Source of the DNA: Treponema sp. UBA792
GTDB taxonomy: Bacteria > Spirochaetota > Spirochaetia > Treponematales > Treponemataceae
Direction of reading: 5' to 3'
Assembly: GCA_002296965.1 (NCBI GenBank)
Contig: DBIW01000031.1
Location: 1 to 64,000 of the forward strand
DNA length: 64,000 bases
Below are positions 6,532 to 15,262 of this stretch, one piece after another (within the stretch, counting starts at the first letter, position 1; each line of letters starts with the position of its first letter). Under the pieces are notes generated by a model that saw nothing but the letters and a program-made list of their open reading frames with translations, searched no databases and had not been told where the DNA came from. Position numbers and translations under genes: made by a program.

Positions 6532-8598
6532 TCATTTTTTAAGATACACCATAAGCAGCATGATGTCGGAATTCCGTATGCCGCTGATTCTGTTCGCCTG
6601 GCCGAGCGTCACCGGTCTTATTTTCTCAAACTTAAGCCGTGATTCCGCCGACAGCGAGGGAATTTTGCTGTAGTCAAAATCCGCCGGAATACGGGTGTTC
6701 TCCATCCTGTGCATTTTTTCTATGCGCTTGTCCTGTTTTTCTATGTAGTATCTGTATTTCGCGTCGATTCTGGCCGTCTCCCATTCATCGTCCGGATACC
6801 CCGGATTCTCTGCGTCAGGCTTCTTGAGCAGAAAAGCTTCGATTTCGGCAAGGCGCACGTATTTTTCCTGGATTCTGTCGAACTGTTCCTTTGTTTTAAG
6901 TCCTGCTGTCAGCGCGTATTTCGCCAGACGCCTGTCCGCCGTGTCATGCCTGAGCTTGAGCCGGTATTCCGCCCTGGCCGTGAACATCCTGTATGGCTCC
7001 TTTGTTCCGAGCGTGACAAGGTCGTCAATCAGTACTCCTATATACGCCTCATCCCTTCCCAGAATGACCGGTTCATATTCCGGAATTGCGTTGAAATTTG
7101 AGTACCCGTTTTTCCTCTGGAAATCCGACATGAATGAATTGAGGGCAGCAGCCTGACGGTCCGATTCCGCCGCGGCTCTTGCGGAATTTTCCGCGGACGG
7201 CGAGAATTCCTGCCGGAATGCGCCCGGTTCAGTCGAAGCGGGAATTCCGTTCATCGAGTCCGGAATTCCTGTGAGCGGCCCGCAGAATTTTATGTGCTGC
7301 CTTGCATAAAGTCCCGCATTTATTCCGGCCACAAGTCCCTGACCCGCCGCCTCCTCGTATCCGCTCGTTCCGTTTATCTGCCCGGCATTGAAAAGGCCGG
7401 CCACACGTTTTGTCTCAAGCGACGGGTAAAGCTGTGTCGGCTCAACGTAGTCATATTCCACCGCATATCCGGGGCGGCTCTGCACAGCGTTCTCAAATCC
7501 CGGCATTGTCCGCATGAATGCATCCTGCACCGATTCCGGAAGGGATGATGACAGTCCGTTCAGGTAAATCTCATCGGTGTCGAGGCCTTCCGGTTCGACA
7601 AAAATCTGATGCCGGTCTCGTTCCGCAAAGCGCATGACTTTGTCTTCGATTGACGGACAGTAGCGCGGACCGATTCCGGAAATTTTTCCTGAATATAACG
7701 GCGAGCGGTCTATGTTCTCCCTGATTATTTTATGCGTCAGGCTGTTCGTATAGACAATATGGCAGGGAACCATCGGACGGTCTATTTCCTTGTCGTCAAA
7801 TGAGAAAGGAATCACGTCGCTGTCACCTTCCTGAATTTCCAGCGCCGAAAAATCCACGGTTTTCCGGAGAATTCGGGGCGGAGTTCCGGTCTTGAGCCGT
7901 CCTGTCGTGAATCCGAGCCTGTGAAGGCTTTCTGTCAGACCGAATGCCCCCTGCTCGCCGAGCCTTCCGCACGGAGCGTCATATTCCCCGATGAAAATCC
8001 GTCCTCCCAAAAATGTTCCGGTTGTAAGAACCAGCGCCCGCACCGGAATTATACGCCCGCGTTCCGTGACAATTCCGGTGACTTTCTGTCTCATCCCGCT
8101 TTTTGCAGCTTCAGTCCTGAGACCGCCGGATCTGTGTTCACCCGGAATCGAGCCTTTTTCCGCCCTGCTGTCCGAATCCGGAGGAAGGGGAGTTGACGAT
8201 GCCGCCGTAAGAATGTCTGTGACCGTATCCATAAGGGTGAACAGATTTTCCGTGCGCTCGACGGTTTTCCGCGCCAGCTGAGAATATGTTATTTTGTCCG
8301 CCTGTGAGCGCGGCGCCTGCACCGCCGGTCCGCGGCTTCTGTTCAGCAGCCTGAACTGGATCATCGAGCGGTCTATCAGTTTTCCCATTTCGCCGCCGAG
8401 CGCGTCTATTTCCCGGACGATGTTTCCCTTTGCGATTCCTCCGATTGACGGATTGCATGACATCCTGCCGATTGCATCCGGCGTCTGTGTCACAAGAAGC
8501 GTCTTCAGGCCTGAACGTGCGCAGGCGAGCGCGGCCTCGATTCCGGCATGTCCTCCGCCGGCGACAGCGACATCAAAATAATCATAAAATCCGGCCAT
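6532..8598 (-). CDS. mnmG: tRNA uridine-5-carboxymethylaminomethyl modification enzyme MnmG (GidA)
   Basis: 688 aa from the ATG at 8598. The frame is open further upstream, but that would overlap gph, and AGGTGA precedes this ATG at ribosome-site distance. The FAD-binding GGGHAG lies at residues 14-19, followed by the family signatures MSCNPSIGG, AKGNIVREID, KTGTPPRI and GLFNAGQINGTSGYEEAA. MnmG works with MnmE to add carboxymethylaminomethyl groups to wobble U34 of several tRNAs. It is about 60 residues longer than usual. The excess sits in two low-complexity, Ser/Pro/Glu-rich inserts, at about 130-175 and 460-500. It is in an operon with gph, with a 7-base gap. Confidence 0.95.
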   Translation of the reverse strand: MAGFYDYFDVAVAGGGHAGIEAALACARSGLKTLLVTQTPDAIGRMSCNPSIGGIAKGNIVREIDALGGEMGKLIDRSMIQFRLLNRSRGPAVQAPRSQADKITYSQLARKTVERTENLFTLMDTVTDILTAASSTPLPPDSDSRAEKGSIPGEHRSGGLRTEAAKSGMRQKVTGIVTERGRIIPVRALVLTTGTFLGGRIFIGEYDAPCGRLGEQGAFGLTESLHRLGFTTGRLKTGTPPRILRKTVDFSALEIQEGDSDVIPFSFDDKEIDRPMVPCHIVYTNSLTHKIIRENIDRSPLYSGKISGIGPRYCPSIEDKVMRFAERDRHQIFVEPEGLDTDEIYLNGLSSSLPESVQDAFMRTMPGFENAVQSRPGYAVEYDYVEPTQLYPSLETKRVAGLFNAGQINGTSGYEEAAGQGLVAGINAGLYARQHIKFCGPLTGIPDSMNGIPASTEPGAFRQEFSPSAENSARAAAESDRQAAALNSFMSDFQRKNGYSNFNAIPEYEPVILGRDEAYIGVLIDDLVTLGTKEPYRMFTARAEYRLKLRHDTADRRLAKYALTAGLKTKEQFDRIQEKYVRLAEIEAFLLKKPDAENPGYPDDEWETARIDAKYRYYIEKQDKRIEKMHRMENTRIPADFDYSKIPSLSAESRLKFEKIRPVTLGQANRISGIRNSDIMLLMVYLKK

Positions 8599-8605
8599 TT
8601 TTCCG

Positions 8606-9259
8606 TCACCTGCCGCAGATAAGCCTGAACAGCTCGTCAGTGTCTGACGCCACGGTTTTCGCCCCGTGCTCCTCAAGGAACTTTTTCCCCCTGAAGCCCC
8701 AGTCGACGCCGATCACGTTTAGTCCTGCGTTTGTTCCTGTCTGAAGATCCACATCCGAGTCTCCGATGAACACCGTCTCCGCGGGATCCGCATTCATTGC
8801 CCTAATTATTTCATAGATGCCGTCCGGCGCGGGTTTTTTGGGAACTCCCGGTCTTCCTCCCGACACAAAGTCAAAAAGCCCCGGAAAATAGTCCTCGCAC
8901 AGGACTTTTGCCGCGGATTCTGTCTTGTTCGTGTTTACGGCCGTCGCGACTCCGTTTCTACGCAGTTTCTGCAGGAGCTCCGGAATTCCTGGATAGGGTT
9001 TTGTCTTTTCCGCCGAGTGCGCGGCATAGTATTCGCTGAATTCTGCCAGAATCTTCTGCTGTGTTTCTGCCTTTGTTCCGGCAGGAACGGCGCGTTCTAT
9101 AAGTTTTGGAATTCCGTTGCCTACAAAAAATCTGATTTCATCGATTGTGTGCAGGGGCATTCCGTTTTTTTCAAGTATATGATTGCATGAGTCCGTCAGG
9201 TCATCCAGCGTATTCAGTATGGTTCCGTCCATATCAAAAATGGCAGTCTTGTATTTCAT
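8606..9259 (-). CDS. gph: HAD-superfamily hydrolase, phosphoglycolate phosphatase-like
   Basis: A 217-aa protein with the HAD catalytic motif FDMDGTILNT near the N-terminus (nucleophile Asp9, acid/base Asp11). A helical cap follows, then motif II in TAVNTNKTE and motif III/IV around KKPAPDGIYE and VFIGDSDVD. Closest in style to phosphoglycolate phosphatase and PpaX-type phosphatases. Actual substrate unproven. It is first in a two-gene unit with mnmG. A TATAAT box lies 7 bases before the ATG (9267-9272) and no ribosome site is visible, so a leaderless start is likely. Confidence 0.85.
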   Translation of the reverse strand: MKYKTAIFDMDGTILNTLDDLTDSCNHILEKNGMPLHTIDEIRFFVGNGIPKLIERAVPAGTKAETQQKILAEFSEYYAAHSAEKTKPYPGIPELLQKLRRNGVATAVNTNKTESAAKVLCEDYFPGLFDFVSGGRPGVPKKPAPDGIYEIIRAMNADPAETVFIGDSDVDLQTGTNAGLNVIGVDWGFRGKKFLEEHGAKTVASDTDELFRLICGR

Positions 9260-9266
9260 GATGATT

Positions 9267-9272
9267 ATTATA
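9267..9272 (-). promoter_or_regulatory. -10 box of gph-mnmG, predicted leaderless
   Basis: Minus strand TATAAT at 9267-9272, 7 bases before the gph ATG. A poor -35 candidate, TCCACA, lies 17 bases upstream. No ribosome site. Confidence 0.4.
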
Positions 9273-9412
9273 ATGAATTTATGTATGAATGTGGAGATGG
9301 CGGAAAATCCTGCAAATTCCGCATCTTGACCGGGAATCTACAGGATTTTGAATTGGCTTGTCCGGACTCTGCCGGAAAGTCGTCGTGTGACGGCAAGCGG
9401 GACTATGCGGAT

Positions 9413-10255
9413 TTATTTTCCAATCTTTATGTTCACATTTACGGATGCCGGAACCGGACGTGGCGCGTCGGAATCATGTCTCGCCGCGGCAGGCCCTCCC
9501 ATCGGCATTTTTTCCTTCTCGGCGTCAGTCTTTACCAGGGAATTAAGCCGTCCGATCCGTTCCGCCGCTATGTTCATCGGCCTCATGGGGTTTCCTTTTC
9601 CGCCGAAATCCGTTGTCTGGTTTTTCCCGACGACGATTGTTCCTGCCGGCGCATTTGGCGCAATGTTCTCCGCCGCCGTGTTTGAATTGGCGTGTTCCCG
9701 ATTTTCGTCCGGCGGCATATCGTCATCCGGGCTGTCATTCTCCTGGTTTTTGGCGGAATTCCGCAGCTGCCGCTCATATTGCCTTGCGGAATACACGGCC
9801 ACAGCTCCTTCAAGGCACTTTACGGTTCCTCCGGCTGTCGTTATATAGTCGGTTCCACGGACAGACGCCACGGCGACAGGATTCCGGACTGTATAGTTCA
9901 CTTTTTTGTCTTTTGTAGGGGTTATCTTTGACCGGACCGCGCCTGTGCTCAGATATATGTTCACATTGTCCTTTTTGCCTGAGGAATTCATCTGCTCCAG
10001 CGTGACACGCGTAAGAGCGCCCAGGAGCATTACGGAATCATTGTATTTTATCCGCACTTCGGACTGGAAGCCCGTGCTTATGGTCTCGTCCTCAGCCACT
10101 GTGTCACCGGTTTTCAGCGGAATCCATCCGCCGTTTCTGCTGACCTCGACTTTTCCTTTTGTGAGGGTGACAACCGCCTGATCCGCATCCGCTTTTGATG
10201 CGGCCGCAGTGAAGATAAGCGCTGCGGCCATGGCATTTAGTAACTGTCTTTTCAT
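9413..10255 (-). CDS. Secreted FecR-domain protein
   Basis: 280 aa from the ATG at 10255, chosen because GAGAGG precedes it and a signal peptide (KRQLLNAMAAAL..., cleavage near ASKADA) begins there. The open frame upstream overlaps the barrel gene. A FecR-type domain follows: GKVEVSRNGGW, DTISTGFQSEVRI and VASVRGTDY are characteristic. In spirochaetes and many Gram-negatives such periplasmic FecR domains occur without an anti-sigma transmembrane part, and their function is unclear. The C-terminal 110 residues are Asn/Pro/Glu-rich and probably disordered. It is last in a three-gene operon with a beta-barrel and a small secreted protein. No sigma factor gene is adjacent. Confidence 0.8.
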   Translation of the reverse strand: MKRQLLNAMAAALIFTAAASKADADQAVVTLTKGKVEVSRNGGWIPLKTGDTVAEDETISTGFQSEVRIKYNDSVMLLGALTRVTLEQMNSSGKKDNVNIYLSTGAVRSKITPTKDKKVNYTVRNPVAVASVRGTDYITTAGGTVKCLEGAVAVYSARQYERQLRNSAKNQENDSPDDDMPPDENREHANSNTAAENIAPNAPAGTIVVGKNQTTDFGGKGNPMRPMNIAAERIGRLNSLVKTDAEKEKMPMGGPAAARHDSDAPRPVPASVNVNIKIGK

Positions 10256-10283
10256 AATTCCTCTCTTTTGTTGTGTTTCCCGC

Positions 10284-11435
10284 TCAGAACGACAGCGCCG
10301 CATACAGTTTCGCGTAGAATTTGTTGTCATCGCCGCTGTCCCTCAGGTCTATGAATGCGTTCGTGTCTAGTCCGAGCTGAAGGTCGCTGAAAATCCCGTA
10401 TGAGAATGAAAGTCCAATCTCCACGCCGCCGGATGACATCTGGTTTTCAGTATATGTCATCACATATTTTCCTGTGAATCCTGCGAACATACGTCCGAGC
10501 GCGAAGCTGAACGAAATTTTCGGCATAAGGATGTTGCTTGTCTGCGGTGACGACATTGAGTTAAAGGCCGTGCGTGCCGTGAATCCTATGAAATTCTCGA
10601 AAATTCCGTATTTTCCGGACGCATATTCGAGCCCGCACAGAAACGACATGCTTTCCATCGGATAACAGACTACGCTCACCGCCGAGTAGTTCATCAGTCC
10701 GCTGAAATTCATGGTTCCGAAACACGTCACCGCCGAGTAGTAGAGCTCATTGGCGATCGGGCCACTCATCAGGATGTTCGCATAGTATCTGCTGGCGGAA
10801 TTTCCTTCCGTGTCGATGAATGTGTTCAGCTGAACCGCAAGGGTCTGGTTTCCGAAAAGTACAGGAAACTCCGCGGATGCACTGATTGGAATATATGCAT
10901 CGGCCGTCGTGTAGAAATTTCCGTCCTTCGCGTATGACCAGTTTTTGTCAAGGATATTCACGTTTAGTCCGTTCAGCAGACCGGTGTAGCCGGCGTAGGC
11001 TGAGAATATGGCCGACGGAAGCGACAGTTTTGCGGAGAAACCGTCGCAGGTCTGGCTGAAAACCGCTTCTGTCATGTCGCTCACCGGACACCGGCCCAAA
11101 GCCAGCTGGAGTGAGCCGGAACCGATGTTTTCCTCGAATGAGAATTTGAACAGGTTCAGGTCGATTATATTGGTGAAGGCGGTGTTTCCGTTGTATGCGG
11201 AGAAGTAATATTTGTAGAGGACTTCTCCGCTGAAAAACAGGTTTTTGCTTCTGTTCAGCGCGGTGTTCATCCACAGATACGCTCCGTTGGACTGAACCGC
11301 CGTGGCTTCAGAGGCGCTGAATCCGGAGGTGTACGCTTCGGTCTCGTTGTTTACGATTCCTCCCCATTCAAGGGCTGCAAGCGGAGCCGCAGTGATGGCT
11401 GTCGCCGTGATGATTATGCTGAAGATTCTTTTCAT
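10284..11435 (-). CDS. Predicted outer-membrane beta-barrel protein
   Basis: A 383-aa protein with a signal peptide (MKRIFSIIITATAITAAPLAALEW). The remainder is alternating polar/aromatic strands typical of a transmembrane barrel. It ends in LYAALSF, and a terminal Phe is the usual outer-membrane targeting signal. No named family is recognised. The number of strand-like segments suggests a medium-sized barrel, perhaps 14-16 strands, estimated by eye. It starts one base after the upstream gene and is followed 28 bases later by the FecR-domain gene, so the three products probably work together at the envelope. Confidence 0.7.
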   Translation of the reverse strand: MKRIFSIIITATAITAAPLAALEWGGIVNNETEAYTSGFSASEATAVQSNGAYLWMNTALNRSKNLFFSGEVLYKYYFSAYNGNTAFTNIIDLNLFKFSFEENIGSGSLQLALGRCPVSDMTEAVFSQTCDGFSAKLSLPSAIFSAYAGYTGLLNGLNVNILDKNWSYAKDGNFYTTADAYIPISASAEFPVLFGNQTLAVQLNTFIDTEGNSASRYYANILMSGPIANELYYSAVTCFGTMNFSGLMNYSAVSVVCYPMESMSFLCGLEYASGKYGIFENFIGFTARTAFNSMSSPQTSNILMPKISFSFALGRMFAGFTGKYVMTYTENQMSSGGVEIGLSFSYGIFSDLQLGLDTNAFIDLRDSGDDNKFYAKLYAALSF

Positions 11436-11436
11436 G

Positions 11437-11907
11437 TTATTCTCCGATGGACTCCAGCTTCATGTCGCCGTAAGTCATCATGCATGAGGTGAGTATATTG
11501 AGAGCCTCGCGGCCGGATACGCTGTCCGCCGGATCAGTCCGGTTCGGGAAAATTCCGTCCGCCTTCATCTGCTTGAACGCATAGCGTGGAGATCCGCCCG
11601 TCAGTCTGTAGAAAACTCCGCCCCTTATATGCCACATCCGGGAATATATGAACGCAAGGTCCGCCATCACCATCGGGGTGGTTTCGTACACCATGGACGG
11701 CAGCTGACCGTTTTCGTAAAGAGCGCTGATTGACTGCCCGTAGGTCGCGTCATTGTCAACAAGTTTCTGCTGGACGGCTGAAAGGTAGCAGATTTGTCCG
11801 AATGTAGCTTCCTTTGTGTCTAGGATTTCTGAAACCACATCCGCGGACTGCGCGCTTGCTGCCGCGGAGAACATAATCGTCAGAATAAATGGTAGAAACT
11901 TTCTCAT
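11437..11907 (-). CDS. Small secreted protein of unknown function
   Basis: A 156-aa protein with a clear signal peptide (MRKFLPFILTIMFSAAASAQS). I do not recognise the family. The mature part is mostly helical by composition and contains TFGQICYLSA, ADLAFIYSRMWHIRGG and a conserved-looking Gly/Arg patch around LTGGSPRYAFKQM. It heads the operon with the barrel and the FecR protein. A good -35/-10 pair sits directly before the ATG, predicting a leaderless mRNA. It is likely periplasmic, possibly a partner of the barrel. Confidence 0.65.
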   Translation of the reverse strand: MRKFLPFILTIMFSAAASAQSADVVSEILDTKEATFGQICYLSAVQQKLVDNDATYGQSISALYENGQLPSMVYETTPMVMADLAFIYSRMWHIRGGVFYRLTGGSPRYAFKQMKADGIFPNRTDPADSVSGREALNILTSCMMTYGDMKLESIGE

Positions 11908-11913
11908 TCGGCA

Positions 11914-11942
11914 ATTTTACCCTATATTTTATGTGTTGTCTA
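11914..11942 (-). promoter_or_regulatory. Promoter of the 11907 secreted-protein/barrel/FecR operon, predicted leaderless
   Basis: Minus strand -35 TAGACA (11937-11942), 17-base spacer, -10 TAAAAT (11914-11919), then TGCCGA and the ATG at 11907. No ribosome site. Confidence 0.55.
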
Positions 11943-11944
11943 TG

Positions 11945-11975
11945 AAAAAGGCCGCCTGTATTTAAGGCAGCCTTT
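11945..11975 (-). terminator. Rho-independent terminator of the carbohydrate-binding-like lipoprotein gene
   Basis: Arms 11947-11957 and 11965-11975 form an 11-bp stem on the minus strand (one G-U), followed by five U residues. It ends the gene at 12014 just before the next operon's promoter. Confidence 0.75.
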
Positions 11976-12013
11976 CTCTTTGTCAGAATGATATGTCTTC
12001 CGGCCGGGGAGAA

Positions 12014-12796
12014 TTATTCAAGGCCGTCAATTGAGAACCAGTCGATATAGAACGGATAGGAGGTCTTGAATCCCTTGCCGTTTATCTGAAGCTCAAGCGC
12101 GTTGGCCTTTCTCGGTTTTGTTACGCGGAAAGTGCCTTTCTTTTCGCCGAAGTCGAATGTGCTGTCCGCAAAGTTGATTGTGAGGACGTGCCATCCGGCT
12201 CCGAGGTCACGTGTGGTGATTTTGTCGATGTCGCCTGAAAGATAGGCGATGTTCCAGCTCTGGTCGCGTACCTGAAAGCGGAATTCCGGGACATCCTTGA
12301 GCGACTCGCCGCAGTATTCCTCCGGAATGTAGATTTTCATCTTCCATACGGCATTGTCGATTTTTTTCGGATTTTTCGCCTGCTCGCTGAAATTCTGAAT
12401 CCATCCGTAGTGCGCGTTCATCTTCATGTCCAGCGCGATGATTTTGTCCTCTCCGCCGACATCAATGGAACTCCATGATTTTGACAGAATGTCCGCCTGC
12501 CAGTCGCCGGTTCCGTCCTCATACTGGATTTTCGACCAGAGGTCGCCTGTCTTCATGTAGATTTTTCCACTGTCGGCGCTCCATTTTTCAAGGACGGCGT
12601 CTGTCATGTTGTATTTTGCTGAGAGCTCCTCCTCGTCAAATCCCTCCGCGCCGGAAATCACATCGTCCGGCATTACATATTCCGCCGGCGCCTCAGCCTG
12701 TTTCTCCGCCGGCTTCGCTGAAGCTCCGTCCGACGCGCATCCTGTAATTGCCGCGGCCGCAGCTGCTCCTGCAATCATCATAAGTATCTTTTTCAT
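12014..12796 (-). CDS. Lipoprotein with a carbohydrate-binding-like beta-sandwich
   Basis: 260 aa from the ATG at 12796, fixed by GGAGG seven bases upstream. Two earlier in-frame starts lack a ribosome site. The signal runs into the lipobox AITGCAS with Cys at about residue 20, followed by an Ala/Pro/Glu-rich linker. The C-terminal 180 residues look like a jelly-roll module. The ending, ALELQINGKGF then PFYIDWFSIDGLE, is typical of carbohydrate-binding modules attached to plant-polysaccharide enzymes. No catalytic domain is present. It may capture sugar polymers at the envelope. Monocistronic, with its own promoter and terminator. Confidence 0.65.
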   Translation of the reverse strand: MKKILMMIAGAAAAAAITGCASDGASAKPAEKQAEAPAEYVMPDDVISGAEGFDEEELSAKYNMTDAVLEKWSADSGKIYMKTGDLWSKIQYEDGTGDWQADILSKSWSSIDVGGEDKIIALDMKMNAHYGWIQNFSEQAKNPKKIDNAVWKMKIYIPEEYCGESLKDVPEFRFQVRDQSWNIAYLSGDIDKITTRDLGAGWHVLTINFADSTFDFGEKKGTFRVTKPRKANALELQINGKGFKTSYPFYIDWFSIDGLE

Positions 12797-12840
12797 TTTT
12801 TCCTCCATAATATCAATGAAATTTGAACGATACAAATAAC

Positions 12841-12869
12841 AGGATAGAAGCAAAAATTCCGTTTGTCAA
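12841..12869 (-). promoter_or_regulatory. Promoter of the 12796 lipoprotein gene
   Basis: Minus strand -35 TTGACA (12864-12869), 17-base spacer, -10 TATCCT (12841-12846). This leaves a leader of about 38 bases that contains the GGAGG ribosome site, in contrast to the leaderless genes nearby. Confidence 0.55.
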
Positions 12870-12937
12870 TTTTTATTTTAATTTTTATTGCTGCCGGAGG
12901 CCTACGGAGTATGCGTGGAATTCTTTCCGTCCGCCTT

Positions 12938-15262
12938 TCATTCTCCGATGTCAACTATCGTGAAGGTCCTTGTCTTTCTGCTTCCGTTTGAATCCATGAC
13001 GGTCAGCGTATGCGGACCGTATCTCGGAGTTGCCGCCATCTTATGGATTCTTTTTGTCCTGCCGATGTATTCGCCGTCCAAATCCCAGAAGAGCTCCTCG
13101 TCGGAATTTCTTGCCGTCGCCTCCATCAGAAACGCTCCTGTTGTGCCGTCAATTTCCACGGGAACCGCGATGTTCGCATTCTGCTGCGGGAACATTATCT
13201 CGAACGAATCATCTGTGTAGGAATTGTGCCATGGAACGAACGGCGGAAGTTTTTTATATCCTATTGAATGTTTTGTGTAATAATATTCCATCATAGGCGG
13301 CAGAACAAAGAATTTTTTCTGCACGGGCATAGAATTTCCGTAAATTCCGGTCATGTCCTCCACGGCCGCCTGAAATTTAAGATCTGGAGCGAGTGTCACA
13401 GTCCTGCAGTATGGACAGGCTGTTCCATAAGGAGCGTCGGCCGGCTTCAGGGCGTTTTTTGTTTTCTGGCAGTCCGGTCCCGCAAGATAGCCTGATTCCG
13501 CACAGGTCGGGATTTTTCTGAGCTCAGATTCAGGCGCGTAGGGCCAGCTTGTCTGCGGCAGAACCGAAAAAATATCGAACATCACAGGCGCGCTTGTGGA
13601 CACGCTTGTCAGATCCTTTGAGCCTTTTCCTTCCGCGTTGCCGATCCATACACCAACGGTGAATTCCTTTGTCGTTCCTATTGCCCAGGCGTCCCTGTTT
13701 CCGCTGGATGTCCCGGTCTTCCAGGCGATTTTTTTTGAATTCGCGTAGTTGAGCCACATCGCCTCATCATCGGGCCGTATGCCGTTCTGCAGAATTTCCA
13801 GTGTGAGCCATGCCGCGCCTGGGGAAAACGGAGCTTTTTCCTTTTGAAGGCAGGCTTTCTTCATGAGCGAGGAATAGGCGTTTGTGGCCTCGAATAATGT
13901 CGTTTCCCCGCCGCCTAGAATGAGCGGAAGACCGTATTCGTCCGCCGGCCTGTCAAAGGTGGTGAATCCGCATTCCTTGAGATATGACAGGAACGCTGAG
14001 ATTCCGTATGACTGCAGCTCCTTTACGGCGGGAATGTTCAGCGAGCGTGAGAGCGCCTCTCCTGCGGGAACTGCGCCGGAATACGTGGGAACATTGTTGT
14101 CAGGACGGTAGCTGCCGATTCTGGTAGGTATGTCCGGAACCAGCTGATCCGGCAGCAGCTGCCCTGAGTCGAGCATCGCCGCGAACAGAAACGGTTTCAG
14201 AAGGCTTCCGGAGCTTCTTCTTGAGCGGATTATATCGACCGCGCCTGTGGTGCTGTTCCGTCCTCCGTAACCGGTGTTTCCGCAGTACGCAAGGATTTCT
14301 CCGGTCTGCGTTTCGATTATGATTGCCGCCGCATTGTTTATTCCTTTTTTCGAGAAGTTCTCCGACCAGGATTCAAGAATTCTCGTGACGTTTTTCTGAA
14401 GTTTTCCGTCCAGTGTGGAATGGAATTTCGTCCGTAATTTCCGCTTGCGCCGGAGGTCCTGTTCATTCCTCTTCTGGAATTCAAGGAAATGGGGCGCGGT
14501 TGACGGCAGCGGATAAGGTTTCGGAGGCAGAGCCTCCTCAAGAGAAAGCTCAAGTGTCTCCCTGCTGATGGTTTTTTCCTCATACAGCTTAAGAAGAAGC
14601 CGGTCGCGTTTTTTCAGCAGAATTTCCCTGTTCGAGCCGGGAAAGACAAGGCTCGGCTGATTCGGAAGAACTGCCAGTGTCGCGCTTTCCGCCCAGGTGA
14701 GATTCTCCGGCGGACGGTGAAAGTACCGCCAGCTTGCCGCCTCAAGTCCGACGACGTTTCCGCCGAACGGCGCATTTGCCGCATAAAGGTTCAGAATCTG
14801 TTTCTTTGAGCAGCGCAGCTCCAGAAGGACGGAAATCCATGCCTCGTGAATTTTCTGCATATAGGTGCGCGGCGGATTTCCCTCAAGGATTCTTACGGTC
14901 TGCATCGTGATTGTCGATCCTCCGGAAACAATCCTTTTCTGTTTTATGTTCGACACGCAGGCCCTGAAAACCGAGATGAAGTCGATTCCTTTGTGAAAAT
15001 AGAACCTTTTGTCCTCAAAAGATATGATTGCCTTTTCAAATTTGTACGGAACTTTGCCTCCCTCGAAACGCCATTGTCCGTCCTCCGCGACGCTCGCTCC
15101 GATCAGAATTCCGTCCCTGTCGTAAAGGGCGAACGAGCAGGGGACGGTTCTGCCGGAAAACGGCAGCGGCCAGAAGAAAATCCACGCATATAAAAGACAG
15201 AACACACAGAGAATTTTCGTGTATTCTGTCTTTTTTTCTCCCGGACTAGTTGGCAGAGACAT
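12938..15262 (-). CDS. pbpC: Penicillin-binding protein 1C
   Basis: 774 aa with one N-terminal membrane anchor (residues ~15-35). The glycosyltransferase-51 domain has the catalytic Glu in ISFEDKRFYFHKGID (Glu83) and GGSTITMQTVR. The transpeptidase domain has the SxxK serine in SSGSLLKPF, SLN as the second motif and KTGTSSGNRD as the KTG box. The C-terminal 90 residues match the PBP1C C-terminal domain. It polymerises and cross-links peptidoglycan in the periplasm. The start overlaps the end of the alpha-2-macroglobulin gene by 17 bases. The same pairing occurs in E. coli (yfhM-pbpC), where the two are thought to act together in envelope defence or repair. Confidence 0.93.
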   Translation of the reverse strand: MSLPTSPGEKKTEYTKILCVFCLLYAWIFFWPLPFSGRTVPCSFALYDRDGILIGASVAEDGQWRFEGGKVPYKFEKAIISFEDKRFYFHKGIDFISVFRACVSNIKQKRIVSGGSTITMQTVRILEGNPPRTYMQKIHEAWISVLLELRCSKKQILNLYAANAPFGGNVVGLEAASWRYFHRPPENLTWAESATLAVLPNQPSLVFPGSNREILLKKRDRLLLKLYEEKTISRETLELSLEEALPPKPYPLPSTAPHFLEFQKRNEQDLRRKRKLRTKFHSTLDGKLQKNVTRILESWSENFSKKGINNAAAIIIETQTGEILAYCGNTGYGGRNSTTGAVDIIRSRRSSGSLLKPFLFAAMLDSGQLLPDQLVPDIPTRIGSYRPDNNVPTYSGAVPAGEALSRSLNIPAVKELQSYGISAFLSYLKECGFTTFDRPADEYGLPLILGGGETTLFEATNAYSSLMKKACLQKEKAPFSPGAAWLTLEILQNGIRPDDEAMWLNYANSKKIAWKTGTSSGNRDAWAIGTTKEFTVGVWIGNAEGKGSKDLTSVSTSAPVMFDIFSVLPQTSWPYAPESELRKIPTCAESGYLAGPDCQKTKNALKPADAPYGTACPYCRTVTLAPDLKFQAAVEDMTGIYGNSMPVQKKFFVLPPMMEYYYTKHSIGYKKLPPFVPWHNSYTDDSFEIMFPQQNANIAVPVEIDGTTGAFLMEATARNSDEELFWDLDGEYIGRTKRIHKMAATPRYGPHTLTVMDSNGSRKTRTFTIVDIGE

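Noticed and set aside
8599..8676. Longer N-terminus of MnmG from 8676
   Set aside because: It would overlap gph by 71 bases and adds residues absent from the family, while AGGTGA precedes the ATG at 8598.
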